Shown one piece after another: positions 48,201 through 60,395 of a stretch of DNA of 64,000 bases. The stretch lies in NCBI GenBank assembly GCA_033060915.1, contig CM065389.1, positions 17,312,501 through 17,376,500 on the forward strand, given 5' to 3'. Made by a program: the position numbers and the translations under genes. Numbering within the stretch: position 1 is the stretch's first letter; each line of letters opens with the position of its first letter. Under the pieces are notes generated by a model. The model was not told the DNA's origin and did not search any database. It saw nothing but the letters and a program-made list of their open reading frames with translations. The DNA is from Euryodendron excelsum. Lineage: Eukaryota > Streptophyta > Magnoliopsida > Ericales > Pentaphylacaceae.

Positions 48201-51200
48201 TTGTGTACTACCCGTTCTACGTTATTATGATGAGTTCGCATAACTTAGTGTGGACCCACTTGCAAGGGCAACGTATCATTTCATTTTTTTTTCGTTTGTG
48301 TATTTTTTATAATATTTATACTATTTTTTTAACGTATTATAAACAAAATTATATGGAGTTTACATTTTTTATATTTGTCTTAAGAGTAATTTTTAAATAT
48401 TTTGTAAAAACCAATTATTTTGTATAATAAATTTTGTATATAGTAGCATTGCTGACATGAAAAATGAAATTTAAGGACTTCAAAAAAATATTTATTGAGG
48501 GACAGGGTAGGCAATTCATCAAAATGAGGAAAAAAAAAAAAGAAGTTGACAATTTGCAAGAAAAAAAAAATGAAAAGCTTAAATATTTTAGTACAATTGA
48601 AGGATTTAATTTTAGTTATGCAAAAATTGTAACTTGGAATTGTATTTAATAACTCACATTTCGATATCAAAGAAATAGATGGACGGATTTAAGTGATTTA
48701 CAGTGAGTAGTTTTCAAATGATAGGGTTAGAAGATTTATTTTAAATTCCTTGCAAGTAGAGTTCTAGTCTTTCAAGGATTCTAATAAAAAAAAATATCAA
48801 CTCTTTAGATCTTAAATTTAACTCCAATAATTACAACTCTCCTTGTACTTGCGAATTTAAATCACAAATCTATTCATTCGGAATTTATCAATCCAAATGC
48901 AGCCTTATTTAATTTTGCATTATTCCGAACTCATTACAAATTGCACAAGCCATTTATACATGGTCGTCTTCAACTTTGAGAACTCTTTTCTCTTCTCATT
49001 CCTAGTAGCGTTGATATTCTTTGCTTTTGGGTAAAAGATAAATTTAATATTGTTTTTAGTTTCTTGCTTTATTGTGGAAAATATTTTGAGTGGAATGGTA
49101 GCACCTATAAGGTAGTACCCAATATTAAATTTTGCAATTTTTATGCAAATCCATTTCAGTTTTGACCCAATTTCTAATTTTCGTTGTGTCCTCATATGGG
49201 TTCAATTTTATTTTTGTTTTCTATAGGTAAAATTTCCAAACTTTAGTCGAACTTTGAAGTATATTTCTCACTCTAATTTACTCAAATTGACAAGAAGATA
49301 ATAGAAGCTAGCATTTAGAGTTGAAATTAGATTTGGGGGTTAACCTTTTTCGCCTTAATACGTACAAAAAAAAAAAAAAAAAATTAGTCTTGTTGACAAA
49401 TACTATACTTTACAAATTTCTTTCTTTTTTTTTTTTTTTGTTCGTCCTCTTTTGGTAGATATTTGTATTTTTGTAAAGAAGAGTGAGCATAACCACATGT
49501 AGACCAAAGGGGCCTGACCCCCTAAGTTTTAAAACTCCTGTTGAGGTCTTATAAAATTTTGAGGTTCATGATATAAAACAATGTATTAGCCCCTTAAAAT
49601 TAAGAAAATTTTATTTTATCTTATTTTGGCTCTTCCTCAACAAAATTTTTGAATCTACCCTCGTAAAGAGGTTGTATGGGGTTTAGGCGAATGGAGATGG
49701 TGATTCCTGTCCAATAAACCAACAAAATAGATAAATAATAATGCTTAAAGAAAAGAAAAAACAGAAAAGTGTAGCCTCAAGTTCCCTACTGACCGCTAGT
49801 TTTTCTATGCACTTGAAAAAGGGGCAAGACAAGAATGAAAATTTACAGCCCTCATAAAGTTGGATTCTTTTCTTATTATCAAAATTTATTGTGATTGAAT
49901 TACTTTAACCCAAACAGCTTGCTTACTCTTTTTTTTTTTATTAATTATTAAATATTTTTTAGTACTTTATCCCACTGTTCGATAGATTTAGTTAAAATTA
50001 TTCCAATTTGATTCTTCTTAGACGTGTATTAACACACAACGTATCCCACTTGCTTTGATATACTAATTAATATTAAAAAATGTTAGAAAAGTATATTACT
50101 TTTCGTTGTCATTTAATGTTTTTATAGGATGCCAAGGGGATGTACTCATAAGAAATCAAGGGAGTTATCATTAAGCTTACGGGTCTTGTTTGGCATTTGT
50201 AAATTAGAATACTCTCATTTAATCAAGGAAAGGACTATAATGTTTTTCAAAATTTTAGTCATCAGACCTCATCCTTTAGGATTTTCTTTTTTGAGTTCTT
50301 AATTTTAATAGCCCACATTGCCAAAAATTAGTTAGCACCTACCACCTAATTTTTGCACATTCTAGCTATTAGTTTTAGAATCACCCTACATTATGCTATG
50401 CCGTGTATTAATTGTAACCCGTCTTAATCATCTTTGTATTAATCTGCCGAAACCATGTCACCGACAATTATTATATTACTTATCTTTCTTTTTCACTTGC
50501 AAGAGTGGAAGCAAGAACATACATCACAAGAAACATCAGAGATAATACCGGAAACACGGCATATCAAGTTTACCCTCTCTTTATTTACAAGTCACCAAAA
50601 AAAAAAAAAGAAAAGAAAACAACGCAACACCTACTTCTTCTGGCTAGAAAAAAAAATAATGAAGAAGATAACAACCTTGTTTTGAGATGCAACCTCCATT
50701 ATGATTCATATATAACTATATTGGATGGATTCTCTACAAAAAAAAAAAAAAAACAAAAAAAAAGCTTAAATTTAAGTATAGTAATTTGGTTCAATAGTAA
50801 GATTGAAAATTTCTCTCTCTTGTCCAGAGCTTCTTTGATGAAAGAGAAGTTTGTGGATGCAATTATAAAACCGTGAATTTATTAACCTTCTATCTCTATA
50901 ATGGAGACAGTGCATACCACGTAAGCCACACCCTCTTGGTAAGAAAGGTATTTAATGCATACTATGAATTTTTCGAATAACTTGAAACAAAAGAAGAAGC
51001 AAATTATTATTTTCCCCCAACTTTTTATATTCTTCCATATCTCTCTCTACCTCTTGTAAGGGGTGAATTGGCCCGGTCAGTTAGAAATGGAGGACCCTGG
51101 AAGAATACAATTTAGCTGTAGAAATAACAGCTTTCTAAGAGCAAAAAATCAAAACCCAATTACTGTTTAGTAGAAAACCCAATTATAATTTTGTTAAGTT

Positions 51201-52250
51201 TTGAATAAACAATCATTTAGTCCTTCTAATTTTACCTCAAATTTTAATATCATTCCTAAATTTTGATGTCTTTTATTTAAACCCTCCAACTTTTAAAAAG
51301 AAGTTAATGTGGTTCAATTTTTCAAAATAAGTAAGAAAATTTAATATTAATTATATTTTGATATCCTAAACTATAACTTAATATTACTTTACCCCTATTT
51401 AACTAGAAATAGTTATATTTTCACCATTATAAAATTTAAAATTAGAAATTTGTTTGGTCAAAATTTTATAATAATCTCTAAAATAAAGAGAAAAAAATAA
51501 TTTTATGGCTATGAAATGTTATAAATCGTCTCAAAATGCCTAAAAAATAGTCAAAATAATTAATAAAATCTTACTTTTGTGGACCACAAATTACTAACCC
51601 TGACAATATCAAGCAAATTTTTGAAATTACAAATTTGTTAATCAGGGAGGAATTTTTTTTTTTATAGTGTATCCGATTAGAAATGCTACAAGTGTTCAAT
51701 TTGTTTTTTTTTTTTTTTTGGTTAATATTGTTAATATGAACTTAAATTCTCATAGCTTAGGAGTGTATAATATAATGACTTTTAATTTAGAGGGTAAAAT
51801 AAAACTAAATCATAGTTGAAGGGTCAAATTGTAATTAATTTTTAATTTTTCTAGCTTATTTTAACATGTTGAAACACATTAGCTTCCTTTGAATAGTTGG
51901 AGAGGCAAAAAAGAAGCAATCAAATGGATGACACTTAAATATAAAGTAAAATTTGAGGGACGAAATAACTGTTTACCCTTGAGTTTTATAAAGTTGAGCA
52001 GAGGTAGTCATTGGCGGAAGGAAGAGGAGCGGGAGGTGGCCATGGCTATCTCAAAATTTCTAAATTTCTTGGTACTCCTACAAAATTTTAGATATTTATG
52101 ATCAAATATAATGTAATGCATCTTCAAAATAAATAAACAAAAATTTACCAACAAATCTAAAATTTTTTATCTACACCTCACTCAATACAAATCTTGAGTC
52201 CCTCACTAAACTTAGTGGTAACTAGTGGCACCCCAATTATGGTCATAGGT
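48201..52250. other. Intergenic, AT-rich, no gene seen
   Basis: About 4 kb. Poly-A/T runs at 49367-49383, 49422-49439, 50588-50599 and 50737-50762. 49490-49670 has the wording of a decayed hAT-like element (GGGGCCTGACCCCCTAAGTT ... GTATTAGCCCCTTAAAATT). 51190-51870 starts with TTTAGTCCTTCTAATTTTAC and ends with GAAGGGTCAAATTGTAATTA, suggestive of another worn TIR element. Open frames at 50455-50876 and 51889-52101 have no protein character. Confidence 0.5.
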
Positions 52251-52589
52251 TGGAGCCTTTTGATGTTTAAGAGAGAGAGAGAGAGGATTTTAGGGTAGGT
52301 AAAAGTAGAACAGGCGCATTAATTTGGCCGGTGGTGAAGGTAACCGACGAAGGGAACTGCCCCTCGTGACTGCACAAATGTGTTTCAGCTCATGCAAGTG
52401 TTGCTAGGACTATTGGCACCACACAGGCACAGCTCCACCTAGCTGCTACCGCCGAGGTTGGTAGCGCGAACTCCATAATCACGTGATTCCAACAAATAGT
52501 GGAAAATATCAAAGGACGCGTGGCACCTTTCATCACCTAAGACTCACACTCCAGCGCCCAACACATGCTGCACAATTTGGTGGCCGTGC
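52251..52589. other. GC-richer block, possible relic promoter
   Basis: Stands out from AT-rich neighbours. It contains the palindrome TCACGTGA (52479-52486, G-box core CACGTG) and GACGCGTGGC (52514-52523, CGCG/ABRE-like), both typical of regulated plant promoters. No gene follows on either side within 2 kb, so a relic or a captured fragment is as likely. Confidence 0.3.
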
Positions 52590-55068
52590 TTTCTCGCGTC
52601 ACACTCTTCTGCTTTTGCATGCATTGAATCATAAGTCACCTTATGCCCCCCTTTTCAAATTTTCAAATTTTTTTAATAATTTTATTTTTATTATCAATTC
52701 TGGAAAAATATTTTTTAATTTATCTCCTTAAAGATTATTATGTCCCTTCAAATAATTATTTTACCTTAAAGTCTATTTTTATGTTATATATAATTATATA
52801 TATTAGTTAATGCACATTATACTTATATATCAAATAGCTAGTGTATTAGTGATTAGGAATTTTTTTTAATTGTGATTAGTGGTTGTCCCTCTAAATTAAT
52901 CTCTTGACTCCGCCATCCATAACTTAGCTTTCCATTCATTTAGACTATACAATTATTTTTTTTCTTTCCTTTAGTTTTTACTCAAAGGCAACACATGTCA
53001 AAAATTGAATCAGTTTAAAAGTTGAATTATTTAAGTAACTTATGACCTGTTTATTGATTTTTTTTTGTTTTGGACAAAAAATTCAATATAAATTAAAAGT
53101 TTATAAAATTAAAATTTTATTAAAAAGCTATAAAAGTTTTAAAAAACCTAATTAGATAAACTGATAAATAAGCTTATAAAACGAGCACTTAGTAATTTGT
53201 TTTTAGATAAAATGTAAATAGATTGGACTCGATATTGAGGTTTGATTTGATACTAATTATGCAATGCTATATTTTTATTTTTTTTTTTGTTAAATTTATA
53301 CACACATACAACCAAACTAGTTTTAATCTAGAAAAATGCTTGTGACAGTCGTGACTGTCCCTTGTACTCTTTTTTAATCTAACAGTAATAGGTTAGACAA
53401 AACAGAAAAAATTTCAATAGTACAGTCTTATTCATCTTTTTTAGATACAACTTCCCTTGCAATTGTTTATATTAAAAAATTATTAAAATATTCTAGGCAT
53501 CCTTCTTGTAGGTGTTTATAACCCAACCACGATCACTGGTACTACTGTCTTATTAAACATTTAGCCCACAACAGGATAATCCTTCCATTTAGTCCTAAAC
53601 TCTCTTCCAACTCAAATGAAAAATGAATTTGATGTTATGTTTTCCATGCAAATATTAAGAGACATTACCAAGAGAGTTATTAAACAATAAACACCTTTGC
53701 GTAATTTTCAAATTGTGGTAAATTAAAACATTTTAAATACTTTGTTTTTTGAAATAGTATTTATTATACAATCTATTCTATCATTAAAAGGCAACCCATA
53801 GGATGGTTTGGTACAGCTTATCAAATTTTCGCAAACCAAAGCTACTTTCGTAATAAAACAACAATCACTATTTTTTCACACTATCTTTTGATTTGACCAC
53901 AAACGTGAAGTGATAAAATCATTAAAAGTCACGCGCGCCAGCATCATTTGAAATAATCACTTCCCATAAAGTTGTACTTCATTACTCTTCCTCTCATTTT
54001 GAAACAATTAATTCAGTTTTTCATTTGTTTTTTTACAAGTTTAAAACTCTTATGTATCAGTACTTGCACATCGAAGCCAGTAGCAGAAGTCTAGTAATTT
54101 CAAAGAAAAAAGAAAGAAAAAAATTTTTTTTTTTTAGCTAGAGTGCATGGCTGCCTGCCAACCTAATTTGATCTGTTTATAAAATTGGATTCATCTTCCT
54201 AAAAATTAAGAAGAACCCAACATCTCAAGCATCATTTAAATATAAAAAGTAATGTCATGGTTATTAGCTATTGTCAAAGTAACTTGTGCTTCAATTGCTA
54301 TAATGTCCAAGTGGTCAACACACTAATTGTTTGAAGTTAGTTTAAGCAGGTGGAGTTAGAACTCCACTCTTCTCTCAATGATCGCGTATTGAAATGTAGT
54401 TGTGTGAATCAGATGCTGCTTAAAAAGGTTGAGTGTTGCTTATACTTCGATAGAGTTGTGGTGAGAGACTTGGTCTTTTCAAGTCAATAACTATAGTTCA
54501 AATTGAACATTCTGTAGCAGGTGAGAACATTTATGGTCACCCCCAATGAGAGTTGTTGAGCTAGTTACCATTTCTCATCTTGTCGCTCAACAAAAAAAAA
54601 AAAAAAAACAAAAGCTATTGCCTCAGAGAAATGATAACTTTTAAAGGGTGTGCTAGAGTCAGGCGCGTCTGCAGCAACACATCAGTTGTGACCCACCATT
54701 TTTAGTATGGCCCACCTGATATGGCACATTAGACGTGTGAATATTCTTGCAAGCACCTAACACTAGCAATTTTCTAAATTATAGTCTCTGAACCAAATGT
54801 AATTCCTAAAAATACAAGAGACTACTTATCAGATAAATTCCGAATATAAGGTCTTATTTTTGGGATCCATCATTTCCCCTGTTGCTTATCCAGATTTGGA
54901 TCATGTTCCAGTAAATTTCATTTTGGCAGCATGCTAAAAGAAGCAGCCGATGCTATAGAAACGTGGTTGTCATGTACTTAAAAGATAAAGAGATGACCAA
55001 TAATGTTTTTTTTTTTTATTTTGTTTTTTGTTTAGTGGTCAAGGATGTTAGGGCTAGCTTACGCACAC
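52590..55068 (+). repeat. Large direct repeat A, left copy (2.5 kb)
   Basis: Collinear with 60396-63585. Shared landmarks: TTTGCATGCATT, ATATCAAATAGCTAG.GTATTAGTGATT, AAACCAAAGCTACTTTCGTA, GCTAGAGTGCATGGCTG, AAGAAGCAG.CGATGCTAT. The left copy has about 90 extra bases near 53470-53560. Non-coding. Contains a foldback of about 120 bp at 54651-54769 (TGCTAGAGTCAGGCGC mirrored) and a poly-A run at 54592-54609 that could be a SINE tail. Confidence 0.85.
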
Positions 55069-55174
55069 CTCAATGAAAAATAATAATAATAAACTACCAT
55101 TATTTTTTATTTGATTTTGAATGAAAAGATGTCTTAAAAAGGTATCTTTTGGGAGACATATTTTGAATGGTGAT
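55069..55174. other. Spacer between repeat A and the copia element
   Basis: AT-rich, with an AATAATAATAATAA run. It has no counterpart after the right copy of A. Confidence 0.5.
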
Positions 55175-55490
55175 TGTTGGGATATATATATATATATATA
55201 TATCCATCCAGAGTTTTGCAAAAGAACAATTTTTTTTTTTTAAATTCATTGTAGTAGAGAGTTCTACACAATTCTGGTTTGCAAAACACATAAATTGAAG
55301 TGCACCATTTGTGTGTGGAGAGATCGTTGTATCTTGAGGGCAAATGCTCATTCGACCTTTGCACCTTTATGAGAACGCAATCTGTCTTAAGGATATAGAG
55401 TCCAACTCTAGACTCGATCATAATAGTCTGTCTTCTTCTCTGGTATTCTGTAAATTGGTTAGTATCTAATTTTTTATGCAATTTCCTGTA
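55175..55490 (+). repeat. Candidate 5' LTR of the copia element
   Basis: Starts TGTTGGGATATATATA and ends before TTATCAG, which resembles the core of the initiator-Met primer-binding site (GGTATCAGA). No matching 3' LTR was found, so the assignment rests on position and terminal wording. Confidence 0.4.
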
Positions 55491-56453
55491 CGTTATCAGT
55501 TTGTATTGTTACTGTTTATATTCAATGTGACTCTGTTTTGGATTTACTCCAATGACTTTCTTTTTGTCTCTATGATTTTGATTATGTTTATAGTGGCACA
55601 AATATACATAAATTCAAAGACCTTTATCCATATTATGACAACAATCTTAAGACATAATATTTTATTTTTTTGATTAATTGTATATGTGTTACTGTTTTAT
55701 TTAGATTCTGAGATTCTATTTGTTTTGTGATTTATATTTTAGAGAGTTTGAATCTATTTAGAGTTTTTGTTTTTACAAACTAATTATTTCATATTGTGTC
55801 TGTATTTGGTTTATTCAAACATATGTATACAATATTTCAGTTTTCAAAAAATTTATTTGTTTTACAATCAGTGATTTTTTAAGACTATATTTTTTTTTAG
55901 ACTTCAGAGTGTTATTGAGTTTCTAAAACAGAAACTTTCAGTATTTTACAATTTGCTTTCCTAATAATTAGAGAGTTTTTATTTGTTTCAAATTGATGCA
56001 AATCTTTATTGATTTCTATTTATTTAAAATCAATATTTATATTTTTGTATCTATTAAAAGTGATCTATTGAAAAATACAACGAATGAGTACCCAAAAACA
56101 AGAAGAATATTTAATGTTCACATTTTAAAAACGGGTCTATTCTATAATTTTAGAAAGTTTTGGGGCTAGTTTTATAATTAAAAAACTTGTTGAGGAGCAA
56201 AGTGTAATTTTATAGAGTTCTTGTGTACATACTGTAATTTTATTAATTATAGAGGTGATTTTTATAATTACATAAATTTTTGAGATTGTTTTGTAATTTT
56301 TAAAAATTTGGGTTTGCAATAAAATTTCAAAATTTTCTGAAATTGTGTTTATGTTGAAATTATGTTTCCATTTTGTTTTCAAAGTTCAGATAGTTTATAC
56401 TTGCTTTGTATGTGAATTCTATGAATTATTTTTATTTTGTTATTTGTTTAGTA

Positions 56454-57330
56454 ATGACCACAAATGAGATTGTTGTGACTGTTACTTAGTCTACCCTTAT
56501 GACTGTTTTGACCCCTGCATCTCTTCATGTTTTTGTTAACTATGGAGAAAAGCCTGAGAAGTTTGATGGCACTGATTTTAAAAGATGACAACAAAAGATG
56601 TTATTTTATCTTACTACTTTGAACTTGGCAAAATTTCTACATAAAAATGTTCCTGCACTCAATGAAAATGAGACTGATAGGCAGATTATGGCTGCTGTGG
56701 AAGCATGAAAATATGCTGATTTTTTGTGTCGAAACTACATTCTCAATGGATTGGACAATACCTTATACAATGTTTATTGTGTAGTCAATATTGCTAGAGA
56801 ATTGTGGGAATTCTTGGATAAAAAGTATAAGGATAACGCTGGTTCAAAGAAATTTGTTATTGGAAAATTCCTTGACTATAAGATGTTGGATTTCAATACA
56901 GTGATTAGTTAAGGGCAAGGTCTTCAAGTTGTTTTTCATGAGATTCATGCTGAAGGATGTCCCTTAGTGAATCATTTTAAGTGGCTGCAATCATTGAAAA
57001 CTTGCCACCATCTTGGAAGGAGTTCAAGAACTATCTTAAGCATAAACGTAAAGAGATGAAACTTGAAGAATTGATTGTGAAATTGAGGATTGAAGAAGAC
57101 AATCATGCTTTTAAAAATAAGAATGAAAATAATTTTATAGTGTCTAAGGCAAATGTTGTGGAGCAAGTGCAGCAAACTAATAATAAGAAGAGGAAGCATT
57201 TTAGTGAAGGCTAAAAAAGTGGTGACTTAAGAAGTTCAAAGACAAATGCTATGTGTGTGACAAACTAGGCCATTATGCTAAGGACTGTCACAAGCATAAG
57301 AGCCAAGAGAACCCAAAGAAGAAACCTGCA
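56454..57330 (+). pseudogene. copia gag with CCHC zinc knuckle
   Basis: From ATG at 56454 (MTTNEIVVTVT then a TAG). Readable pieces: [85 protein letters not shown], all typical of the copia gag (UBN2) family. The knuckle CYVCDKLGHYAKDC (57247-57288) keeps all four ligands. The protein would coat element RNA in cytoplasmic particles. Broken by TAG, two TGA and TAA stops and one frameshift near 56960. Confidence 0.85.
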
Positions 57331-57453
57331 CAAGCCAATGTTTCTGAAGTGGTTAAAGAGACTGAAATGGAGAATCTTTGTGCTAATGTCGATGACATGA
57401 GACTTTTTGCTGTTGTTTTTAAAGCTAACTTGGTTGGCAATTCCAAGGAATAG

Positions 57454-57708
57454 TGGGTGGACATAGGTGCCACTCGACATATTTATGCCAACAAGTGGAT
57501 ATTCTTATCTTACCAAAATTTGAATGGAGAACAACTTTACATAGGAAACTCAGTGACTTCTAAGGTTAAAGGTAAAGGAAAAATTGTTTTGAAGATGACT
57601 TCGGGTAAAGAACTTATTCTCAATAATGTGCTGCATACGCTAAACATTTGCAAGAATCTTGTTTCTAAATCATTGTTGAGTAAGGGAGGGTTTAAGTTGG
57701 TTTTTTAG
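57454..57708 (+). pseudogene. copia protease remnant
   Basis: Reads VDIGATRHI..., where the family has an Asp-Ser/Thr-Gly-Ala active site; here the second residue is Ile, so catalysis would be lost. Continues [20 protein letters not shown] and [17 protein letters not shown] before a TAG. Confidence 0.8.
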
Positions 57709-58680
57709 AGTGATAAATTTGTACTCACCTAGAGTAGGATGTTTGTGGGTAAAGGGTATGTAAGCGATGTGCTCTTTAAGATGAATATAATGACTATTGT
57801 TCCTACTATTAATAATAAGAATACATCTTATGCTTATATTCTAGAGTATTCTAATTTATGGCATAATAGATTAGGATATGTTAATTATAAAACTTTGCAT
57901 AGATGAATTGATATGAATTTATTGCCTACATTGAGTTTTGATCTAAGTCATAAATGTGAAACTTGTGCGTAATCCAAATTAACTAGAACATCAATTAATT
58001 CCATTGAAAAGAGTACTGCACCTTTAAAATTAATTCATAGTGACATTTGTGACTTGAAGTTTATTCAAATAAGAGGTGATAAAAAGTACTTTCTTACTTT
58101 TATTGATGATTACACTAGATATTGTTATGTTTATTTGCTCAGAAGCAAAGATGAAGCCTTGGAGATGTTTATATGTTATAAAAATGAGGCTGAGAACTAA
58201 CTTAGCAAAAAGATAAAGGTGTTAAGAACTGATATAGGTGGTGAATATGAAGCACCATTTGCTTGGTTATGTTAAGAGCATGGTATTATTCACCAAACTA
58301 CAACACCATGTTCGCCTTAACAAAATGGGATTGTTGAACGTGAGAATTGTACTCTAAAAGAGATGATAAATGTTATGTTGATAAGCTTTGGTTTACCCCA
58401 AAATTTGTGGGGGGAAGCTTGCCTTTCCGCAAATTAAGTTCTCAACAAAGTACCCCACAGGAAACTAGATAAAATGCCTTATGAATTGTGGAAAGATCGA
58501 GCACCTAGTTATAAATTCTTGAAAGTGTGGGGGTATCTAGCAAAGGTAGCAGTTCATATTCCTAAAATGACTAAAATATGACCTAAGACTATTAATTGTA
58601 TATTCATTGGCTATGCAAATAACATCAGTGCATATTGATTTCTTGTTCATAAATCAGAGAATCTTGATGTTCATGTTAAT
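57709..58680 (+). pseudogene. copia integrase remnant
   Basis: LWHNRLGYVNYKTLH (57859-57903) is the GAG-pre-integrase zinc region with one His changed to Tyr. CETCA precedes a stop. The catalytic core follows: LIHSDICD (first Asp), FIDDYTRYCYVYLL (second Asp), QNGIVERENCTLKEM (Glu), then WGYLAKVAVHIPK. About eight stops interrupt it. It would insert element DNA into chromosomes. Confidence 0.85.
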
Positions 58681-58880
58681 ACTATGATTAAGTCTAGAAC
58701 TGCATCATTTTTCGAAGATATCTTTCCTTGCAAACATGCACAGGAGTCAAGTTCTCTTAAAAGAACTCATGATAGTGCAACTAGCTATTCCCGTGACCAA
58801 AAGTCTATGGAAGCTGAAAATGGGGATGAATATGTCTACTCCAGAAGCATCCTTTTGGAAAAATAGCTATAAATAGTGAA

Positions 58881-59450
58881 ATTGAATTTATATTCTAATA
58901 AACCTTTGGGTTATAAATGGATCTTCAAAAGGAAGATGAAAGTTGATGGATCAATTGATACACCAAATAGATGTTAAAACTGCTTTCTTGAATGGTGAAT
59001 TAAATGAATAAATTTATATCGAACCACCCAAAGGGTTTGTTGTTCATGGAAAAGAGAATAATGTATGCAAGCTTGTAAAGTCTCTTTATGGACTAAAGTA
59101 AGCACCTAAGCAATGACATGAGAAATTTAACAATGTAATGATGTCAAATGAATTTCGTATTAATAAATATGATAAGTGTGTCTATGTGAGAAACACTTTT
59201 AATGGATATGCCATCGTCTATCTCTATGTAAATGATATGATCAAAATAGGTAGTGATAGTGGTTCATTAAAGCTACTAAAAAGATGTTGGCTAGTAAATT
59301 TGACATGAAAGATTTAGGTGTGGCAAATGTTATGCTTGGCTTTAAGATTACAAAAACATCTGAGGTATATATCTTATCACAATCACACTATATTGAAAAA
59401 GTACTTGATAAGTTTGACAAGTTCAAGACAGTATAACAAGAACACCTTTA
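58881..59450 (+). pseudogene. copia reverse transcriptase remnant, internally deleted
   Basis: GYKWIFKRKMKVDGSIDT is joined directly to HQIDVKTAFLNGELNE, so a large part of the fingers/palm is missing. VCKLVKSLYGLK then a stop, and VYLYVNDMIKIG where the family has YVDD: one catalytic Asp is Asn. A frameshift follows near 59265. Readable again as FDMKDLGVANVMLGFKI (59297-59347). Confidence 0.85.
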
Positions 59451-60175
59451 GACGTGAATCTTCATCTTATAGAGAATATTGAAAATTGCATATCTCAATT
59501 AGAGTATTCATGGATAATAGGTAACTTAATGTACATCATGAACTGTACTTGTTCGGATATTACATACTCGGTGAGTAAATTGAGTAGATATGCAAGTAAC
59601 CCAGGAGCAAATTACTGGAAGGCAATAGTAAGGTTTTTAGATATCTAAGATTCACCTTAAACTATGGGCTACACTACAAGAAATATTCAGTTATATTTGA
59701 AGGGTACTATGATGCAAATTGGATATTCAACTCTAAAGACTCTAATCTACTGGTGGATATATCTTTACACTAAGGAGTGCAGTTATATCTTGGAAATCAT
59801 CTAAACAAACATGTATTATAAGATCTACAATGGAATCTAAGTTCATTACTTTAGATAAAGCTAGAGAAGAAGTAGAGTGACTTTGTAACTTCTTAGAGGA
59901 TATTCCTGTGTGGTCATAACTACTTGTGTCCACTATTTGCATGCATTGTGATAGTATTTTAGCAATACTAAAGGCACAAAATAATATGTATAAAGACAAG
60001 TCTCGACACATTTATCGTAGACACTATACTATGAGGCAATTGCTATCAAATGGTATAATATCAATTGACTATGTAAAGCCAAAGGATAACATTGCGGATT
60101 CTCTTATCAAAGATTTGACAAGAGATCAAGTATTTTGTTCATCAAGGGGAATGAGCTTAAAGCCGATGCAATAAG
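59451..60175 (+). pseudogene. copia RT C-terminus and RNase H remnant
   Basis: [40 protein letters not shown] (59485-59610) and, further on, IHCDSILAILKAQN-like text and KSRHIYRRHYTMRQLLSNGI (60000-60060) with DNIADSLIKDLTRDQV, the usual end of copia polyproteins. Several frameshifts and stops. Confidence 0.82.
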
Positions 60176-60395
60176 AATCTCCGTAATAGCAACCCAATTT
60201 AGTTGACTAGAGATCTCAAAATCTAGATTCAAAGGGATAACCGAATTACGAGTGACTCAACCAAAATCACTAAGGATGCAATTCCTACTACCTATTTCTT
60301 TGAAGAAATTAGTGATAACATGTTGCGTATATCATGATAACCTATGTTTTTAATGATTCTTATATCTTAAACATTCAAGTGGAGTATGGCATGAT

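Larger units (their letters stand above)
55175..60384 (+). mobile_element. Ty1/copia retrotransposon, decayed, 3' LTR missing
   Basis: Domain order gag, protease, integrase, reverse transcriptase, RNase H defines Ty1/copia. A long AT-rich leader (55500-56453) precedes gag. A purine-rich AAGTGGAG at 60377-60384 is the likely polypurine tract. The 3' LTR expected next is absent and repeat A begins about 12 bases later. At least a dozen in-frame stops. Confidence 0.88.

Noticed and set aside
54290..54610. SINE-like block with poly-A in repeat A
   Set aside because: Poly-A present in both copies but no convincing Pol III boxes; kept only as part of repeat A.
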